Shown: piece after piece, positions 28,651 through 37,583 of the stretch
How the letters are laid out: each line of letters starts with the position of its first letter
Numbering within the stretch: the stretch's first letter is position 1
Assembly: GCF_031157275.1 (NCBI RefSeq)
Contig: NZ_JAVIFW010000029.1
Coordinates: forward strand, 1-64,000
Length of the DNA: 64,000 bases
Direction: 5' to 3'
From: Streptomyces sp. LHD-70
GTDB lineage: Bacteria; Actinomycetota; Actinomycetes; Streptomycetales; Streptomycetaceae
Position numbers and translations under genes: made by a program
Notes under the pieces: generated by a model
Databases searched by the model: none
What the model was told of the DNA's origin: nothing
Seen by the model: the letters and a program-made list of their open reading frames with translations, nothing else

Positions 28651-29682
28651 TCAGGGGCGCGGGTACGAGTGGGAGACCAGGACGTCGCCCTTGCTCCCGG
28701 AGGAGTTGTCGACGCAGGCCGCATCGACGACGTACGCGGTGACGCGCGAGCTGTCCGTGGTGTCGGGCAGCACGACCAGATAAGCGGCCTTGCCGTCGTA
28801 CGTGCCGCGCTTGGCGGCGAGCGGCGGGGCGTCCTCGTCGATGCCGCGCGCGATGCACCGCGGTACGTCGGGGTCGTCGCCGCGCATGGGTGCGTTGGTC
28901 TTGGGCGTGCGCCGGGAGTCCTCTTCGGCGGACTCGGTGCTGGACTCCGTACTGAACGAAGGCTTCGATGCCTCCGGGGCCGGGCTCTTGTCCTTGGCGA
29001 GCAGCGAGGAGACCTGGTCGTCGAGCGCGCTCCCGGAGAAGGTCTGCGTCCCGGTCAGGTCCGACGCGTTGCTGTGGCCGGAGTCCGCGCTGTTGCTGCC
29101 GGGCTGGAGCATCAGCGTGCCCAGGCCGATCGCGGCGACCGTGGCCACGGCGCCGATCACGGCTCCCGCGATATTGCGGCGACGTCGACGCGGAGCCCCC
29201 GCACGACGGCCGGGGCCGGTCGCGGCACGCGGATGTCCGGCGGGCCGATCCGGCGCACCGGCCGCGGGAGCGCTCGCCGTTTCACGTGAAACATGCGGCT
29301 CGGAGGGCTGCTCCGAGGGCCGCTCCGAGGGCTGGTCGGCCGCGTGCTCGGTGGTCCGCTCGTCAGGTGCAGAGGCCTGCTCGGAGAGCCGCGCCGGAGC
29401 GTCGACTGCCCCTTCCGCAGGGCGAGTTGCGTCAAGGAGTGCCTCGGCGGCCAGTGCCGCGTCGATCCGGCCCGCGATGTCGGCGGGCATCTGCGGCGGT
29501 CCGGGCAGCGTGCCGAGCAGTTCGCGGATCTCGGTCAATGAGTCGAGTACGTCGGCGCAGAGCGCGCAGCCCTCGACGTGGTCGCGTACTTCGCTCTTAC
29601 GGGAGGGCGGGAGCAGGCCCTCGGTGAGATCGGAGAGTTCTGACACGTCCGGGTGCTCGGCCGCGCCGGTCGTGGCTGTCAC
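28651..29682 (-). CDS. Zinc-finger anti-sigma factor for SigM
   Basis: A 343-residue membrane anti-sigma factor. The N-terminal ZAS domain has H-x3-C-x2-C (H35, C39, C42 in RDHVEGCALC). A long Ala/Glu/Pro-rich cytoplasmic linker follows, then a basic patch (RRRRRN) with one membrane helix (AGAVIGAVATVAAIGLGTLM), and an extracellular domain ends the protein. The GTG at 29682 overlaps the sigM stop (GTGA), the usual coupling of an ECF sigma and its inhibitor. The linker encodes VSRET from an embedded parS, so the chromosome site has been accommodated in coding sequence. The presumed role is to hold SigM at the membrane until envelope or redox stress. Confidence 0.9.
   Translation of the reverse strand: MTATTGAAEHPDVSELSDLTEGLLPPSRKSEVRDHVEGCALCADVLDSLTEIRELLGTLPGPPQMPADIAGRIDAALAAEALLDATRPAEGAVDAPARLSEQASAPDERTTEHAADQPSERPSEQPSEPHVSRETASAPAAGAPDRPAGHPRAATGPGRRAGAPRRRRRNIAGAVIGAVATVAAIGLGTLMLQPGSNSADSGHSNASDLTGTQTFSGSALDDQVSSLLAKDKSPAPEASKPSFSTESSTESAEEDSRRTPKTNAPMRGDDPDVPRCIARGIDEDAPPLAAKRGTYDGKAAYLVVLPDTTDSSRVTAYVVDAACVDNSSGSKGDVLVSHSYPRP
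29279..29292. promoter_or_regulatory. parS: parS site 5 (exact, inside the anti-sigma gene)
   Basis: GTTTCACGTGAAAC in the disordered linker of the anti-sigma factor, read as VSRET on the minus strand. Confidence 0.95.
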
Positions 29683-30428
29683 GCTCGCCCACCTCCGCCC
29701 TTCACGGCTGCTGAATCGCCTGGATCTGTTCCCTGTGTCCTTGCGTCGTGCGCTGGTGCTGCCGGTGGGACGGATGGCTCCTGCGTCCGGTTCCTTCCGG
29801 CGCCGCGGTTCTTTTCCTCCGAACCGGCTCGATCTCTCTGCCGCGGGCCCGAGCCCTCCGCCCGGAGGTGGCTGAGCAGCGGCAGCAGGCGGGCTCTGCC
29901 GCGGGCGCAGCGGCTCTTCACGGTGCCGGTGGGAACACCGAGCACCGCGGCGGCCTCGGCCACGGGGTAGCCCTGCATGTCGACGAGGACGAGGGCGGCC
30001 CGCTGGTCCGGCGGGAGCGTGCCGAGCGCCTCGATGAGCTGCCGGTGGAGATCGTGCCGCTCGGCCGGCGCGGACGCCGACTCATGGGGTTCGAGGAGCT
30101 GCTCCAGGCGTTCCGTGTCGTCGACCGGTGAGGTCTTGCGGGAGGCGGCCTTGCGCACCCGGTCGAGACAGGCGTTGACGGTGATCCGGTGCAGCCAGGT
30201 CGTGACCGCCGACTGGCCACGGAAGGTGTGCGCGGCGCGATAGGCGGAGACCAGGGCGTCCTGCACCGCGTCCGCGGCTTCCTCTCGGTCCCCGAGCGTG
30301 CGCAGCGCCACCGCCCACAGCCGGTCGCGATGGCGTCGTACGAGCTCGCCGAAGGCGTCGGGGTCCCCGTCGACATGGCGGGCCAGGAGCGTCGCGTCAG
30401 GGGCTCCTGAGATGTCCTCCGCCTGCAC
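29679..30428 (-). CDS. sigM: ECF RNA polymerase sigma factor SigM
   Basis: A 249-residue ECF sigma factor. Region 2 reads FGELVRRHRDRLWAVALRTL, AADAVQDALVSAYR and TWLHRITVNACLDRVRK. Region 4 has LPPDQRAALVLVDMQGYPVA and GVPTGTVKSRCARGRARL. A poorly conserved 60-residue tail (Gly/Arg/Pro-rich) follows, unusual for ECF factors but seen in Streptomyces SigM as I recall. The GTG at 30428 follows GGGGGAGCAG. First gene of the sigM-anti-sigma pair; the upstream gap has a 15-bp direct repeat that may mark its promoter. Confidence 0.93.
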   Translation of the reverse strand: MQAEDISGAPDATLLARHVDGDPDAFGELVRRHRDRLWAVALRTLGDREEAADAVQDALVSAYRAAHTFRGQSAVTTWLHRITVNACLDRVRKAASRKTSPVDDTERLEQLLEPHESASAPAERHDLHRQLIEALGTLPPDQRAALVLVDMQGYPVAEAAAVLGVPTGTVKSRCARGRARLLPLLSHLRAEGSGPRQRDRAGSEEKNRGAGRNRTQEPSVPPAAPAHDARTQGTDPGDSAAVKGGGGRA

Positions 30429-30487
30429 CTGCTCCCCCTACCTCGGTCGAGGGCTCAGCGTATCGGGGTCCCGGAGAGCGTGTAAAC

Positions 30488-30523
30488 GGTCCGGAATGTC
30501 CCGAGGGAGGTCCGGAATGTCCC
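30488..30523. repeat. 15-bp direct repeat upstream of sigM
   Basis: GGTCCGGAATGTCCC occurs at 30488-30502 and 30509-30523, a 21-base (two-helical-turn) spacing, 60-95 bases before the sigM start. This placement suggests tandem regulator or sigma contacts. Confidence 0.6.
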
Positions 30524-30531
30524 AGGAGAAA

Positions 30532-30571
30532 GGGGAAAGCCCAGGAGAGCATCGACTCCTGGGCTTTCCCC
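30532..30571 (-). terminator. Terminator after the pseudokinase gene
   Basis: A perfect 16-base stem, GGGGAAAGCCCAGGAG (30532-30547) with its complement (30556-30571), and an 8-base loop. It lies 29 bases past the stop of the minus-strand pseudokinase gene. Confidence 0.85.
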
Positions 30572-30599
30572 GAATTGCACCGGTGATCGCGTAATGCCG

Positions 30600-32450
30600 C
30601 TATTCCTTGCGGGCCGTTCCCAGGACCTTGATCTCGGAAATCCCGCCCCGGAAGAGCTCCGCCGAACCGTCAGTCGGCAGGGAGGTGATGTGCACCAGTA
30701 CGTACCGGGTGCGCACCGGTTCGTCGAGGGTCTTCTCGAGCCGGTTGCCGGCCTGGCCGAGCTTGCTGAGTTCCTTGGAGAACTCAGCAAGCGAAGAGGG
30801 CCGCGACGCGTCCTCGGGCGCGGCGAGCACCTCCGCCTTCTGCCCGGCGCGATACAGGGCGATTTCGAATCCGGACACGTCCTGGACGCTGCCGAGATCG
30901 ACGACTATGCCGCTGCCCTGCTTGCGGTTCGGAAGGTTGCCGAAGTTCGCGAAGCCCTTGTACTGCGGCGTGATCCAGGCGGTGCCGGCGTCGCCGTCCA
31001 CGGCCTGCGGCACGTCCTGCTCCTTGATGCCGCTGCCGCTGGGGGCGAACTCGTACGCATCGCTGATCTTGAGCGGTTTGCCGGGGGCGGCCTTGGAGCC
31101 GTCCCCTTCCTCGCCCGGCTGCGAGGTGCCGGGTCCGCTGGGCTGGTCGCGCTCCATCAGGGCGTCCGCGAGCTGCCAGCTGCCCAGGCCGAGCGCCGCG
31201 ATCAGCAGCGCGGACACGGCCCACTTCAGGGCCTTGCCCGTACGGCTCTGCAGTGGAGCGGGCGGTGCGGGCGGAATGGGCTGCGTGCCCTGCGCCGCCG
31301 TGGCGGGCCGGCCGTACGTGCCCTGCTGGTACGTCGTGCGCTGGTACTCCGGCGGCGCCGTGAACGAGGGCTCCGGGGGGCGGATGCGCGGCATCTCCGA
31401 GACGGCCTTGGACAGCTCCTCCGGGGTGGTGCACGGCTGGTCCTGCCGGGAGGCCGTCGCCCCGTCGTTGACCAGGGCGCGCATCGCCAGCTCGGACAGG
31501 CCCCGGTGGACGCCCGCGCGCACCTGGTCCGGTGCGATCAGGCCGATGTCCTTGGGCAGCCCCGACAGCCCGTACGCATCCTCCTCGTACGGCCAGCGCT
31601 GGGTCAGCGAGGCGTAGAGGAGGGCGCCGATCGCCTCCGTGTCGGTGCGCTGCGGGGTGTCGCTGCTGATGCCGCGCAGCGCGGCGTTCACGGCGAGGCC
31701 GCGGATGCGGTACTGGCCGGAGGAGCTGCGCAGCACCGCGCTGGGCGTGAGCCGCAGATGGGACAGGCCCTCGCGGTGCGCGGCGGCCATGGCCTGGGAG
31801 ACCTGGCTGACCAGCTGGTACGCGTCGTGCGCCTCAAGCGGGCCGGCGGCGAGCAGGGTGGTCAGCTCGGTGGCGTCGGGCAGCCACTCGTGCACGACGT
31901 ACACGAGGTCGTTCTCCTCCACCGCGTCCAGGACCTGCACGAAGCGCGGGTCGCCGAGCAGTGCGGAGGAGCGGGCGGCGGACAGGACGGTGCGGGCGCG
32001 CGGATGATCGGCCGGAAGCAGATGGACGCCGACGGCGCGGCGCAGCTTCTCGTCGACGGCACGCCAGCTGCTGAAACCGTCCAGACGGGTGACGCACTCC
32101 TCGAGGCGGTAGCGGCGCGCGAGCTTATGGCCGCTGTGCAGCTCCGGTGGTGCGGCCTGTGCCGTCGCGGGCGGTGTGGCCTGTGCCGTCGCGGTCGGTG
32201 AGGCCTGTGGGTTCTCCGGTGGTGTGGCCTGCGCCGTCGCGGGCGGTGCGGCCTGCGGTTCCTCCGGCGGTGTGGGCTGGAGTTCCGCGGTCTCCGCCGC
32301 GTCGCCGGCGGGCTGCTCCGCGCCCTCGGCAGCTGTCGTCTCTCGGCTCGTGGCCGCCCCGTCGGCCGTGGCCTGGTCCGCCTTGGCGGTCAGCGACTCC
32401 TCGTCGCTCCCTGCTGCCACGTCGACGGCAGCCGTGCTCCGTTCCGCCAC
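30600..32450 (-). CDS. MurJ-associated transmembrane pseudokinase
   Basis: About 616 residues. An N-terminal Ala/Thr/Pro-rich region carries repeats of the AQATPP type. A kinase-fold domain follows (LARRYRLEECVTRLDGFSSW to about 360), but catalytic motifs are lost: SHLRLTPSAVL stands where HRDLKPSN should be, RGLAVN replaces DFG and no glycine loop is seen. One membrane helix (ALKWAVSALLIAALGLGSWQ) leads to an extracellular discoidin-like domain. In mycobacteria the equivalent pseudokinase is fused to MurJ and recruits FhaA; here it is the gene directly after murJ. The GTG at 32450 has AGGA well placed; a GTG at 32510 is an alternative without a ribosome site. Confidence 0.88.
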   Translation of the reverse strand: MAERSTAAVDVAAGSDEESLTAKADQATADGAATSRETTAAEGAEQPAGDAAETAELQPTPPEEPQAAPPATAQATPPENPQASPTATAQATPPATAQAAPPELHSGHKLARRYRLEECVTRLDGFSSWRAVDEKLRRAVGVHLLPADHPRARTVLSAARSSALLGDPRFVQVLDAVEENDLVYVVHEWLPDATELTTLLAAGPLEAHDAYQLVSQVSQAMAAAHREGLSHLRLTPSAVLRSSSGQYRIRGLAVNAALRGISSDTPQRTDTEAIGALLYASLTQRWPYEEDAYGLSGLPKDIGLIAPDQVRAGVHRGLSELAMRALVNDGATASRQDQPCTTPEELSKAVSEMPRIRPPEPSFTAPPEYQRTTYQQGTYGRPATAAQGTQPIPPAPPAPLQSRTGKALKWAVSALLIAALGLGSWQLADALMERDQPSGPGTSQPGEEGDGSKAAPGKPLKISDAYEFAPSGSGIKEQDVPQAVDGDAGTAWITPQYKGFANFGNLPNRKQGSGIVVDLGSVQDVSGFEIALYRAGQKAEVLAAPEDASRPSSLAEFSKELSKLGQAGNRLEKTLDEPVRTRYVLVHITSLPTDGSAELFRGGISEIKVLGTARKE

Positions 32451-32579
32451 CGTCGTTCCTGCCTCCCCATCCGTTGCACGCTGTCCGACGCCAAAGCCAA
32501 TTGTGCCCACAGTCTGCCGCTATCCACGACACGCGATGGCCGGGGATGGTTGTGCGAGACCTGCGGCAAAAGCGTCGGA

Positions 32580-34808
32580 TCAGCGGCCGAGCCGACCCCG
32601 GACCATGCCCACGAGCGCGTTCAGCTCCTGGACGCGCATCCGGCGGGCCGCGACGAAGAAGACGCCGAGCAGCACGATCCCGCCGCCCACCAGCGCCGTG
32701 AACGAAGCCAGGGCGCCCGTGCCGATGACCTCCATGAGCCCGTACGCGACCGCACCACCGACGAGCGCCGCCGGAACGGAGGCGCCGATGAGGCGGGCGT
32801 AGGTCCGCACCACGTGCGAGCCGTCCAGGTCTCCCCCGAGGCGCTTGCCCAGCCTGCGCCAGGCCACACCCACACCGACCGCATAGGCGAGCCCGTACGA
32901 GGCGGCCATGCCGACGACCGCCCAGCGCGGGGGCAGCACGAGGTAGCAGAGCAGCGAGGCGAGCGCGTTCACGGCGGCCACGATGACGGTGTTGTAGAAC
33001 GGCGTGCGGGTGTCCTCGTACGCGTAGAAGCCACGCAGGACGACGTACTGCACGGAGTACGGGATGAGGCCGAGGCCGAAGGCCATCAGGACGTAGCCGA
33101 TGTTCGTGGCGCCGGGGGTGCCGGCGTACAGCAGCGTGGTGATCGGGACGCCGAGCGCGAGGAAGGCGAAGGCGCACGGCACGATCGCCACGGCGGAGGT
33201 GCGCAGTCCGTACGAGAGGTCGTCCCGGACGGCCGCGGCGTCGCCGTCGTTGGCGGCGCGGGAGATGCGGGGCAGGACGGCGGTCATCACGGAGACGGTG
33301 ATGATGGCCTGCGGCATCTGCCAGAGCAGCAGGGCGTAGTTGTACGCGGTGATGCCGGTGCCGGGGTGGCCCTGATCGTCGGCGGTGAAGCCCGCCGAGG
33401 TGGCGAGCTGGGTGACGACGACCATGCCGAGCTGGTTGGCGAGGACGAAGAACAGCGTCCACTTGGCGAGGGCGGCGGTCTTGCCGAGGCCCTGACCCTT
33501 CCAGTCGAAGCGCAGCCGCGGCTTGAAGCCCGCGTCGCGGAGGTACGGGACCATCGCCAGGGCCTGCACGGTGAGGCCGAGCAGGGTGCCGATGCCGAGC
33601 AGCCGGACGCCCTCGGGGGTGATCGTGCTCTCGGTGACCCCGGACGTGCCGGACGAGCCGAAGGCCCAGATGAACGCGCCGAACGTGGCGATGATGACGA
33701 TGTTGTTGAGGACCGGCGTCCACATCATCGCGCCGAAGCGGCCGCGCGCGTTCAGGATCTGCCCGAGCACCACGTGCACGCCCATGAAGAACATGGTCGG
33801 GATGCAGAAGCGGGCGAACGTCACCGTCAGCTCGTACGTCTCCGGCTCGGAGGCCAGCTTCGGCGACATCACCTGGACGAAGGCGGGGGCCGCGAGCACA
33901 CAGATCACGGTGACCGCGCCGAGCAGCATGATGACCAGCGTCAGCAAGCGGTTGGCGTACGCGACGCCGCCGTCCTCGTCGTTCTTCATGGCGCGGACCA
34001 GCTGCGGGACGAACACCGCGTTCAGCGCGCCGCCCGCGACCAGGATGAAGATCATCGTCGGCAGGACGTTGGCGACCTGGTACGTGTCGTTGAGGGTGCC
34101 GACGCCGATCGCCGCGGCCATCACGAGCGTGCGCAGGAAGCCGGTGATGCGGGACACGATCGTGCCCGCCGCCATCACCGCGCTGGACTTCAGGATGCTT
34201 GTGGCCTTGCCGGGCTTCTTCGGCTGGGCGGCCGGGGCCGGTACGGCTTCCGGGGTGCCGGGGGGCGCGGCCGGGGCGGGCACCGCGGGCTGCTCGCCCT
34301 GCGGACGGGAGCCGTTGCCGGTCTGCGGGTCGCGGAAGCCCGGCTGCTGGTCGCGGTAGCCCGGCTGCTGGTCGCGGAAGAGGTGTGCGAACGCGTCCGG
34401 TTCGTGGCGCTCCTCGGCGGCCCGGCTGACCAGGTCGTCGACGCCGACGAACTGCGTCGTACGGACATCGTCGCCGTACGGGAGGTGGCGGGACGGGCCG
34501 TCCGGCTCCGGGGCCGGGGTCTGCGCCCAGACCTGCGGGTCCGGTGCGTTCTGCGGCGGGGCGGGCTGCGCGTACAGGGACTGCGGGTCCGCGTACGTGC
34601 CCGGGGGCGGCGGCGGGTGCGCGGAGCGGTCGTAGAGGGCCTCGGTCACCGGGTCCTGGGCGGCGAGGTCCTGAGCGCGGTACGGGTCCTGGGCGTAGGC
34701 GTCCTCGACGTACATGTCCGGCGTGGGCTGCTGCGGGGGTACGTGCCCACCCGAGGGTTCGCCGCTGCCCGCGCCTTGGCCGCGGTCACCGTCGTACGGC
34801 GCATTCAT
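32580..34808 (-). CDS. murJ: Lipid II flippase MurJ (MviN)
   Basis: A 742-residue protein. About 190 N-terminal residues are disordered and Gln/Pro/Asp-rich (repeats such as RDQQPGYRDQQPGFRD). A 14-helix MOP-superfamily core follows: SSAVMAAGTIVSRITGFLRT, ALNAVFVPQLVRA and later GFYAYEDTRTPFYNT are typical MurJ segments. It moves lipid-linked peptidoglycan precursor across the membrane. The long N-terminal extension is characteristic of Streptomyces. The ATG at 34808 follows GGTGGGGTAAGC. It lies between the DUF6049 gene and the pseudokinase gene, all minus strand, probably one envelope operon. Confidence 0.94.
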   Translation of the reverse strand: MNAPYDGDRGQGAGSGEPSGGHVPPQQPTPDMYVEDAYAQDPYRAQDLAAQDPVTEALYDRSAHPPPPPGTYADPQSLYAQPAPPQNAPDPQVWAQTPAPEPDGPSRHLPYGDDVRTTQFVGVDDLVSRAAEERHEPDAFAHLFRDQQPGYRDQQPGFRDPQTGNGSRPQGEQPAVPAPAAPPGTPEAVPAPAAQPKKPGKATSILKSSAVMAAGTIVSRITGFLRTLVMAAAIGVGTLNDTYQVANVLPTMIFILVAGGALNAVFVPQLVRAMKNDEDGGVAYANRLLTLVIMLLGAVTVICVLAAPAFVQVMSPKLASEPETYELTVTFARFCIPTMFFMGVHVVLGQILNARGRFGAMMWTPVLNNIVIIATFGAFIWAFGSSGTSGVTESTITPEGVRLLGIGTLLGLTVQALAMVPYLRDAGFKPRLRFDWKGQGLGKTAALAKWTLFFVLANQLGMVVVTQLATSAGFTADDQGHPGTGITAYNYALLLWQMPQAIITVSVMTAVLPRISRAANDGDAAAVRDDLSYGLRTSAVAIVPCAFAFLALGVPITTLLYAGTPGATNIGYVLMAFGLGLIPYSVQYVVLRGFYAYEDTRTPFYNTVIVAAVNALASLLCYLVLPPRWAVVGMAASYGLAYAVGVGVAWRRLGKRLGGDLDGSHVVRTYARLIGASVPAALVGGAVAYGLMEVIGTGALASFTALVGGGIVLLGVFFVAARRMRVQELNALVGMVRGRLGR

Positions 34809-34856
34809 GCTTACCCCACCTCATCGGTCCCGCGGCCCCAGTGGCCACGTCATCGC

Positions 34857-37274
34857 TCAACGGTCCACTCTCTCACCCGTGCCGGACGGGTCGGTGCTTT
34901 CCGGTGCGGTGTCCGCTGTCGGGTCACTCGGCTGCTCGGGGGCGGAAGGGCCGGACTCGGGGCTGTCGTCGCCCTCCTCCTGACCGTCGCCGTTCTCGCC
35001 GCCGTCCTCGTCGTTCTCGCCCTCGGCCTCTTCCTCCTCGGCTCGGCGGGCGGCGGCCTTGCGCTGCGTGTACATGCGGAAGCCGGCGAGGACGAGCAGC
35101 AGGATGCCGCCCGCGATGACCAGCATCACGGTCAGGGTGATCTCGGTGACGTCGACGTCGAAGCGGATCTCCTTGCCGTACGGAGTGCCGTCCTCGGTGT
35201 AGAGCTGGCCGACGACCGGGACCGGGCCGTTGGCGTTGGCCGTGGTGGTGAACTTCACGGTCTGGCTGTGGCCGCCGGAGACCTTGATCGGCTGTTCCTC
35301 GTACGCACCCGGCCGCTCGCCGATCTTGAGTCGGGTCGGCTTGGTGGAGGTGAGGCGCAGCGTCAGGTTCTCGACGCCCTGGACCAGGTTGTTCTGGACG
35401 GTGATCGGGATGGTCGCGCTGCGCCCCGAGAGCTTCGCCTCGGTCTTCTCGATCAGCCCGACCTGGCCGGTGAGCGTCGTGAGGTAGCGCTGCACGCTGT
35501 TGCGGTACGTCTCGGCCTCGTGGGCGTGGCCGCGCCAGGACGTGGACAGCTCGCGGTCCATGGCCCGGCCGAACGGCGTGACCACCCGGTCCGGCGCGCT
35601 CAGGATCACCTTGAAGCGGCCCAGGGTCTCCTGCGTGGTGCGGACCGACTCGAAGGCCGCCTTCGGCAGCTCCTGCCTGCGCAGCTTCGCGGGGTACGCG
35701 CCGGTGCCGGGGACCTGCGTCGCGGCCTTCGGGTCGGGCGTGGCCTTGGCGGCGGAGATCAGGTCGTCCGGCTCGGTCCAGCTCTCGGAGTCGAGGGCGC
35801 CGAGGGCCTGGGCCATCGTCTGGGCCTGGCTGGCCGTGGGCATCCGCTGCGGGGCGACGACGATGCTGCGCTGCTTGTCCGGGTTCTGCAGCGTGATCAT
35901 CTGGCTCTGGGCGAGGAACTCCTGCACCGCGAGCGTGGAGTTCTCGGCGCGCGTCATATCGCCCTGGAACGCGGTCGACAGGCGCGCGTCGGCGACCACG
36001 GCCGTCGTGCCGCCGCCGATCGGGCGGGCCGCGGTCGGGGTGTACGGCAGGCCACGCGACTCGCGGAGGCTGTCACTGCGGGCGATCACGGAGTGCGCGC
36101 CGGCCGAGGTGGCGACGTCGACGACGGACGGGTCGACCGCGCCGTCGGCGGGCCAGGCGAAGTCCGTGCTGGGCTCGACGTGCAGGACGGACTTCACGGT
36201 CTGGGCGGCGACGTCCGTGGCGGGCTGCAGATGGCTCAGCGAACCGCCGACCGCCTTGCCCTGGTGCGCGAGCGAGGCCAGGTCCGGGTCGGCGAACGGC
36301 AGGGCGACGATCTTCTTGCCCTTGACGGCCTGCTGCAGTTCGTTGAGCCACTGCTTGGCCAGGGCCCGGTTCTTGGCGGATCCCGGGATCGGGTTGCCGC
36401 CGTCGGGGTTCTCGACGCTGTAGCCCTTGGTGGCCATCGCGTCGAGGGAGGCGAGGAGGTCCGGGTCGATGACCCAGGTCACCGGCAGGTCCTTGCCGAG
36501 GGACAGCATCTGCTCGAGCCGGCCGCCGGGGGCGACCTCCTCGGCGAGCTTGTCGTCGGCGAAGACCGGGGTCTGCTGCTCGTCGGAGGCGGTCTCCGCG
36601 GTGAGGTGCGAGGTGGAGATCAACGGCCAGAGGAAGCTGACCTTCGTCTTCTCGCCGGGCGCCTCCGACTGCCAGGGCAGGAAGGTCCGCTCGACGCCGA
36701 GCACCTGCGCGTACGGCTGGGCGGCGCTGCGGCCGGTGAGGGAGACGCCCAGCTGGTACACGCCGTCCGCGGAGAGGTCGAGCTCCTCGACGGGGACCGA
36801 CAGCTGGAAGTTCTGCGTCGCCCCGGGCGCGATCTTGTTGAACTCCGCGGTGTACTTGCCGCCCTTGCCGCCGACCTCGCGGCCGAGGGCTCCCTGCAGC
36901 GAGTCGGACCGCTTGGCCGCGCTGTCGACGGAGGAGCGGTTGTTCAGCGTCGGGCCGACGCGGAGGCCGACGTGCGCGTCGGTGACCGTCTGCCTGCCCT
37001 CGTTGGTGACCTTGCCGGAGACCGTGACGGTGTCCTCGTCCGTCGGCGCACTCGGGGACATGCTGTCCACGGAGACGTCGACGGATCCGGTGCCTGCGGG
37101 GGCCGACGGGGCCTCGGGTGTCCTGGCGGCCTGAGGGGCCGCGTCCGCGGGGGCGGCGGGGATCTGCAGCAGAGCGGCGAGCAGCGGCGCTCCGGCCAGG
37201 AGCGCTGCCGTACGCCGGAACCGCCGGCGGGCAGGTGAGGGAGTCATCCCCTGGAAGTCTGCCGCCTCGGCCAC
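34857..37274 (-). CDS. DUF6049 family secreted, membrane-anchored protein
   Basis: An 805-residue protein with a signal peptide (RRTAALLAGAPLLAALLQIP, cut near PADAAPQ). A large extracellular region contains an early beta domain (DTVTVSGKVTNEGRQTVTDA) and a central alpha/beta segment with PVTWVIDPDLLASLDAM and VALPFADPDLASL. One C-terminal membrane helix (LTVMLVIAGGILLLVLAGF) leads to a basic stop and an acidic cytoplasmic tail. The family is conserved upstream of murJ in actinobacteria; function unknown, presumably cell-wall related. The GTG at 37274 is used; an ATG at 37247 with CCAGGGG is equally possible. Confidence 0.87.
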   Translation of the reverse strand: MAEAADFQGMTPSPARRRFRRTAALLAGAPLLAALLQIPAAPADAAPQAARTPEAPSAPAGTGSVDVSVDSMSPSAPTDEDTVTVSGKVTNEGRQTVTDAHVGLRVGPTLNNRSSVDSAAKRSDSLQGALGREVGGKGGKYTAEFNKIAPGATQNFQLSVPVEELDLSADGVYQLGVSLTGRSAAQPYAQVLGVERTFLPWQSEAPGEKTKVSFLWPLISTSHLTAETASDEQQTPVFADDKLAEEVAPGGRLEQMLSLGKDLPVTWVIDPDLLASLDAMATKGYSVENPDGGNPIPGSAKNRALAKQWLNELQQAVKGKKIVALPFADPDLASLAHQGKAVGGSLSHLQPATDVAAQTVKSVLHVEPSTDFAWPADGAVDPSVVDVATSAGAHSVIARSDSLRESRGLPYTPTAARPIGGGTTAVVADARLSTAFQGDMTRAENSTLAVQEFLAQSQMITLQNPDKQRSIVVAPQRMPTASQAQTMAQALGALDSESWTEPDDLISAAKATPDPKAATQVPGTGAYPAKLRRQELPKAAFESVRTTQETLGRFKVILSAPDRVVTPFGRAMDRELSTSWRGHAHEAETYRNSVQRYLTTLTGQVGLIEKTEAKLSGRSATIPITVQNNLVQGVENLTLRLTSTKPTRLKIGERPGAYEEQPIKVSGGHSQTVKFTTTANANGPVPVVGQLYTEDGTPYGKEIRFDVDVTEITLTVMLVIAGGILLLVLAGFRMYTQRKAAARRAEEEEAEGENDEDGGENGDGQEEGDDSPESGPSAPEQPSDPTADTAPESTDPSGTGERVDR

Positions 37275-37583
37275 GCGCTCGCCCGTCCCTCGTCGTCGTC
37301 AGTGGTCGTCCGCATTTGCGTCCCCGCATGGTAACGAGGCGCGCTGTGCCTGAGTGCCGGGGTGCGCTCCCGCAGCCCTCCGGCAGGTCAGCGACGGTAC
37401 GGGCCACTTCGCCGGGCGTCGAACCGGACCGGTGAGGCGGTACGCGGGGCCGGTCCGGGGCCCGTCCGGGGGCGCACGGCAGCGTGTCGGGGTGCGTGGG
37501 GGACGGGGGAGCCGGGGCGGGTGAGGCGGACCACCGGAAAACGGGGAAGCTGGCGCAGCTCAGGCCCCGTACCCTTTTCTGTT
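37275..37583. other. Divergent gap between the DUF6049 gene and the CCA-transferase gene
   Basis: A 309-base promoter-bearing gap. Just before the CCA-transferase GTG a TACCCT hexamer (37570-37575) sits eight bases upstream with no ribosome site, the arrangement of a leaderless transcript. I see no clear -35 and nothing else identifiable. Confidence 0.4.

Noticed and set aside
32550..37238. A 1562-codon plus-strand frame opposite murJ and the DUF6049 gene
   Set aside because: Same shadow effect: His/Arg/Asp/Gly-rich, no ribosome site, no domain.
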